NCBI GenBank assembly: GCA_002714465.1
Contig: PAXL01000051.1
Span: 97,649-129,957, forward strand
Reading direction: 5' to 3'
Source: Gemmatimonadota bacterium
GTDB lineage: Bacteria > Latescibacterota > UBA2968
DNA length: 32,309 nucleotides
Within the stretch, counting starts at the first letter, position 1; each line of letters begins with the position of its first letter. The notes beneath the pieces were generated by a model. It did not search any database, was not told the origin of the DNA, and worked only from the letters and a program-made list of their open reading frames with translations. The translations under genes and the position numbers were made by a program. Shown one piece after another: positions 31,247 through 32,309 of the stretch.

Positions 31247-32185
31247 ATGGAGCTAGACTCTTGGTTCTGCGATCAGACGTGGGTGCGCAATGGGGATGTG
31301 CCCTGTGTCACCTTGGGGGAGGAAGGGGCGTTCGACGATATGCATATTTTCGGGCCAGCTGTAGCAATAGTGAATGATGTCTATTATCTCTATTACTGCG
31401 GTTCCCGTGGCGAAGTGGAGGAGCGTGTCTTTCGGATGGGGCTCGCGACGAGCGACGATGGAGTCAAGTTCAAGAGACACTCGGAGTACCCGATTCTCGA
31501 TTTCGGAAAGAAACCATCTGTTCTCACTCCGACGTTTCTGCGTTCGGGCGATGGCCACGCGCTCCGAGAGGATGGGCGTTTTCGCCTTTGGTTCTCGTCG
31601 ACAACATTCCCACCTGGTCTTGTCCATACTGTTCACGAGACCACTAGCACGGATGGTGTGGCGTGGGACATTCCGTCGAACCCACAAGTTGGGAATGCAG
31701 CATATGCGCCGACTGTCCTCAAAGACGAAAATCGCTACCTGATGTGGTACACGGATGTCTCCTCTTTGCCATGGTCGATCCGGTTCGCAGAGAGCGGAGA
31801 CGGTCACACGTGGGATGTCCGTGACGATCCAGTGCTTGAAGTGGATGCGCCGTGGGAACACAACCGGCTGGTCTACCCGACGGTGCTGAAAAGGGACGGA
31901 GCCTATTTAATGTGGTACGGTAGCTATAGCGAGGCGGAGTTGCAGCATACTGCGATCGGGTTTGCGGCGAGCGTTGACGGAGTACACTGGGTGAAACATC
32001 CACAGAATCCGGTTTTCGAACCGGATCCAAACCGGGAATGGGAATCTCACTACACGACAAGTCAATCGCTGCTAGTGCTGTCCGATGGTTCGATTCGTAT
32101 GTGGTACGCATCGCGGACCAAGCCCCCTTTCACCCACAAGTATCTGGCGATCGGAACAGCAGTGTGGCGTGGCGCTTTTCGATAA
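31247..32185 (+). CDS. Five-bladed beta-propeller glycosidase-like protein (GH32/43/130 superfamily)
   Basis: A 312-residue protein with the repeat pattern of five-bladed propeller glycosidases. Each blade pairs a YYLYYCG, FRLWFSS, YLMWYTD, YLMWYGS or IRMWYAS strand with a GLATSDDGVKFKR, ESGDGHTWD or SVDGVHWVKHP segment. The HIFGPAV region (33-39) following DD (30-31) is a likely first active-site strand. No signal peptide is seen, so it is predicted cytosolic. These folds cleave or phosphorolyse arabinose-, xylose-, fructose- or mannose-containing glycosides; the exact family cannot be fixed by eye, and some members are not enzymes. It stands alone after the cyclase-family terminator. Confidence 0.87.
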   Translation: MELDSWFCDQTWVRNGDVPCVTLGEEGAFDDMHIFGPAVAIVNDVYYLYYCGSRGEVEERVFRMGLATSDDGVKFKRHSEYPILDFGKKPSVLTPTFLRSGDGHALREDGRFRLWFSSTTFPPGLVHTVHETTSTDGVAWDIPSNPQVGNAAYAPTVLKDENRYLMWYTDVSSLPWSIRFAESGDGHTWDVRDDPVLEVDAPWEHNRLVYPTVLKRDGAYLMWYGSYSEAELQHTAIGFAASVDGVHWVKHPQNPVFEPDPNREWESHYTTSQSLLVLSDGSIRMWYASRTKPPFTHKYLAIGTAVWRGAFR

Positions 32186-32309
32186 GGTGGATGGGCTTCG
32201 CAACTCACGAACGGCGCACCCCCTACCTAATAGGCCTAGGAGGCAAAGCTCCTGGGCAGCATCTAATCGTTTCTCCGCGAACACCTAACGATACTTGCCC
32301 TTCGGAAAT

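Noticed and set aside
1..32309. Mobile element, prophage, CRISPR or defence system
   Set aside because: No transposase, integrase, phage structural gene, Cas gene or regularly spaced direct repeats are visible; only a small palindromic repeat family is present.

Overview
This window reads as chromosomal DNA of an uncultured heterotrophic bacterium with moderate GC content. The mix of enolase-superfamily dehydratases, a formylglycine-type sulfatase, a PQQ-type propeller, a DUF1593/Sde182-like hydrolase and a PL22-like lyase is typical of free-living or sponge-associated lineages such as Latescibacterota, Poribacteria or the PVC group. That placement is inference from gene content only; no rRNA or tRNA gene is present. 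I see no intact phage, transposase, integrase or CRISPR array.

Layout. 1-3034: the tail of an unidentified gene, a DUF1593 nucleoside-hydrolase-like protein and a mandelate-racemase-subgroup enolase. 3035-6489: a DUF1761 remnant, a D-2-hydroxyacid dehydrogenase (-), a stand-alone Clp N-domain protein (+) and an L-rhamnonate-dehydratase-like enolase (-). 6751-11172: DNA polymerase I, a MazG-type pyrophosphohydrolase and a tightly linked NAD-dependent epimerase. 11173-15402: a methyltransferase remnant, a cytosolic sulfatase, glutamate formimidoyltransferase and a SelA-like PLP enzyme. 15799-21099: a ThDP enzyme, a PL22-like oligogalacturonate lyase, a second RhmD-like enolase and a metallophosphoesterase overlapping it by one base. 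21193-22260: a cupin and a small helical protein, both (-). 22554-26304: two half-transporters that look like one heterodimeric ABC exporter. 26523-32185: an exported PQQ-like propeller (-), a DegT-type aminotransferase, an exported cyclase-family protein and a five-bladed propeller glycosidase-like protein.

How the genes fit together. Housekeeping genes (polA, mazG, ftcD, clp-N) are interleaved with enzymes for acidic or modified sugars. PL22 lyases act on unsaturated oligogalacturonides and RhmD-type enolases dehydrate aldonic acids such as L-rhamnonate. The SelA-like lyase, ThDP enzyme, 2-hydroxyacid dehydrogenase, sulfatase and propeller glycosidase could act in the same catabolism. One reading is dispersed cytosolic breakdown of pectin or rhamnogalacturonan-like, possibly sulfated, polymers. 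The genes are on both strands and mostly separated by more than 100 bp, so this is a loose neighbourhood, not one operon.

Intergenic DNA is long and carries gene remnants (DUF1761, methyltransferase, a small membrane protein) and a degenerate palindromic repeat with GTCATCCTGAG/CTCAGGATGAC ends. The most distinctive local signals are the enolase-phosphoesterase coupling, the alternative hairpins over the ABC promoter, the repeat family, and the complementary active-site substitutions in the two ABC proteins.
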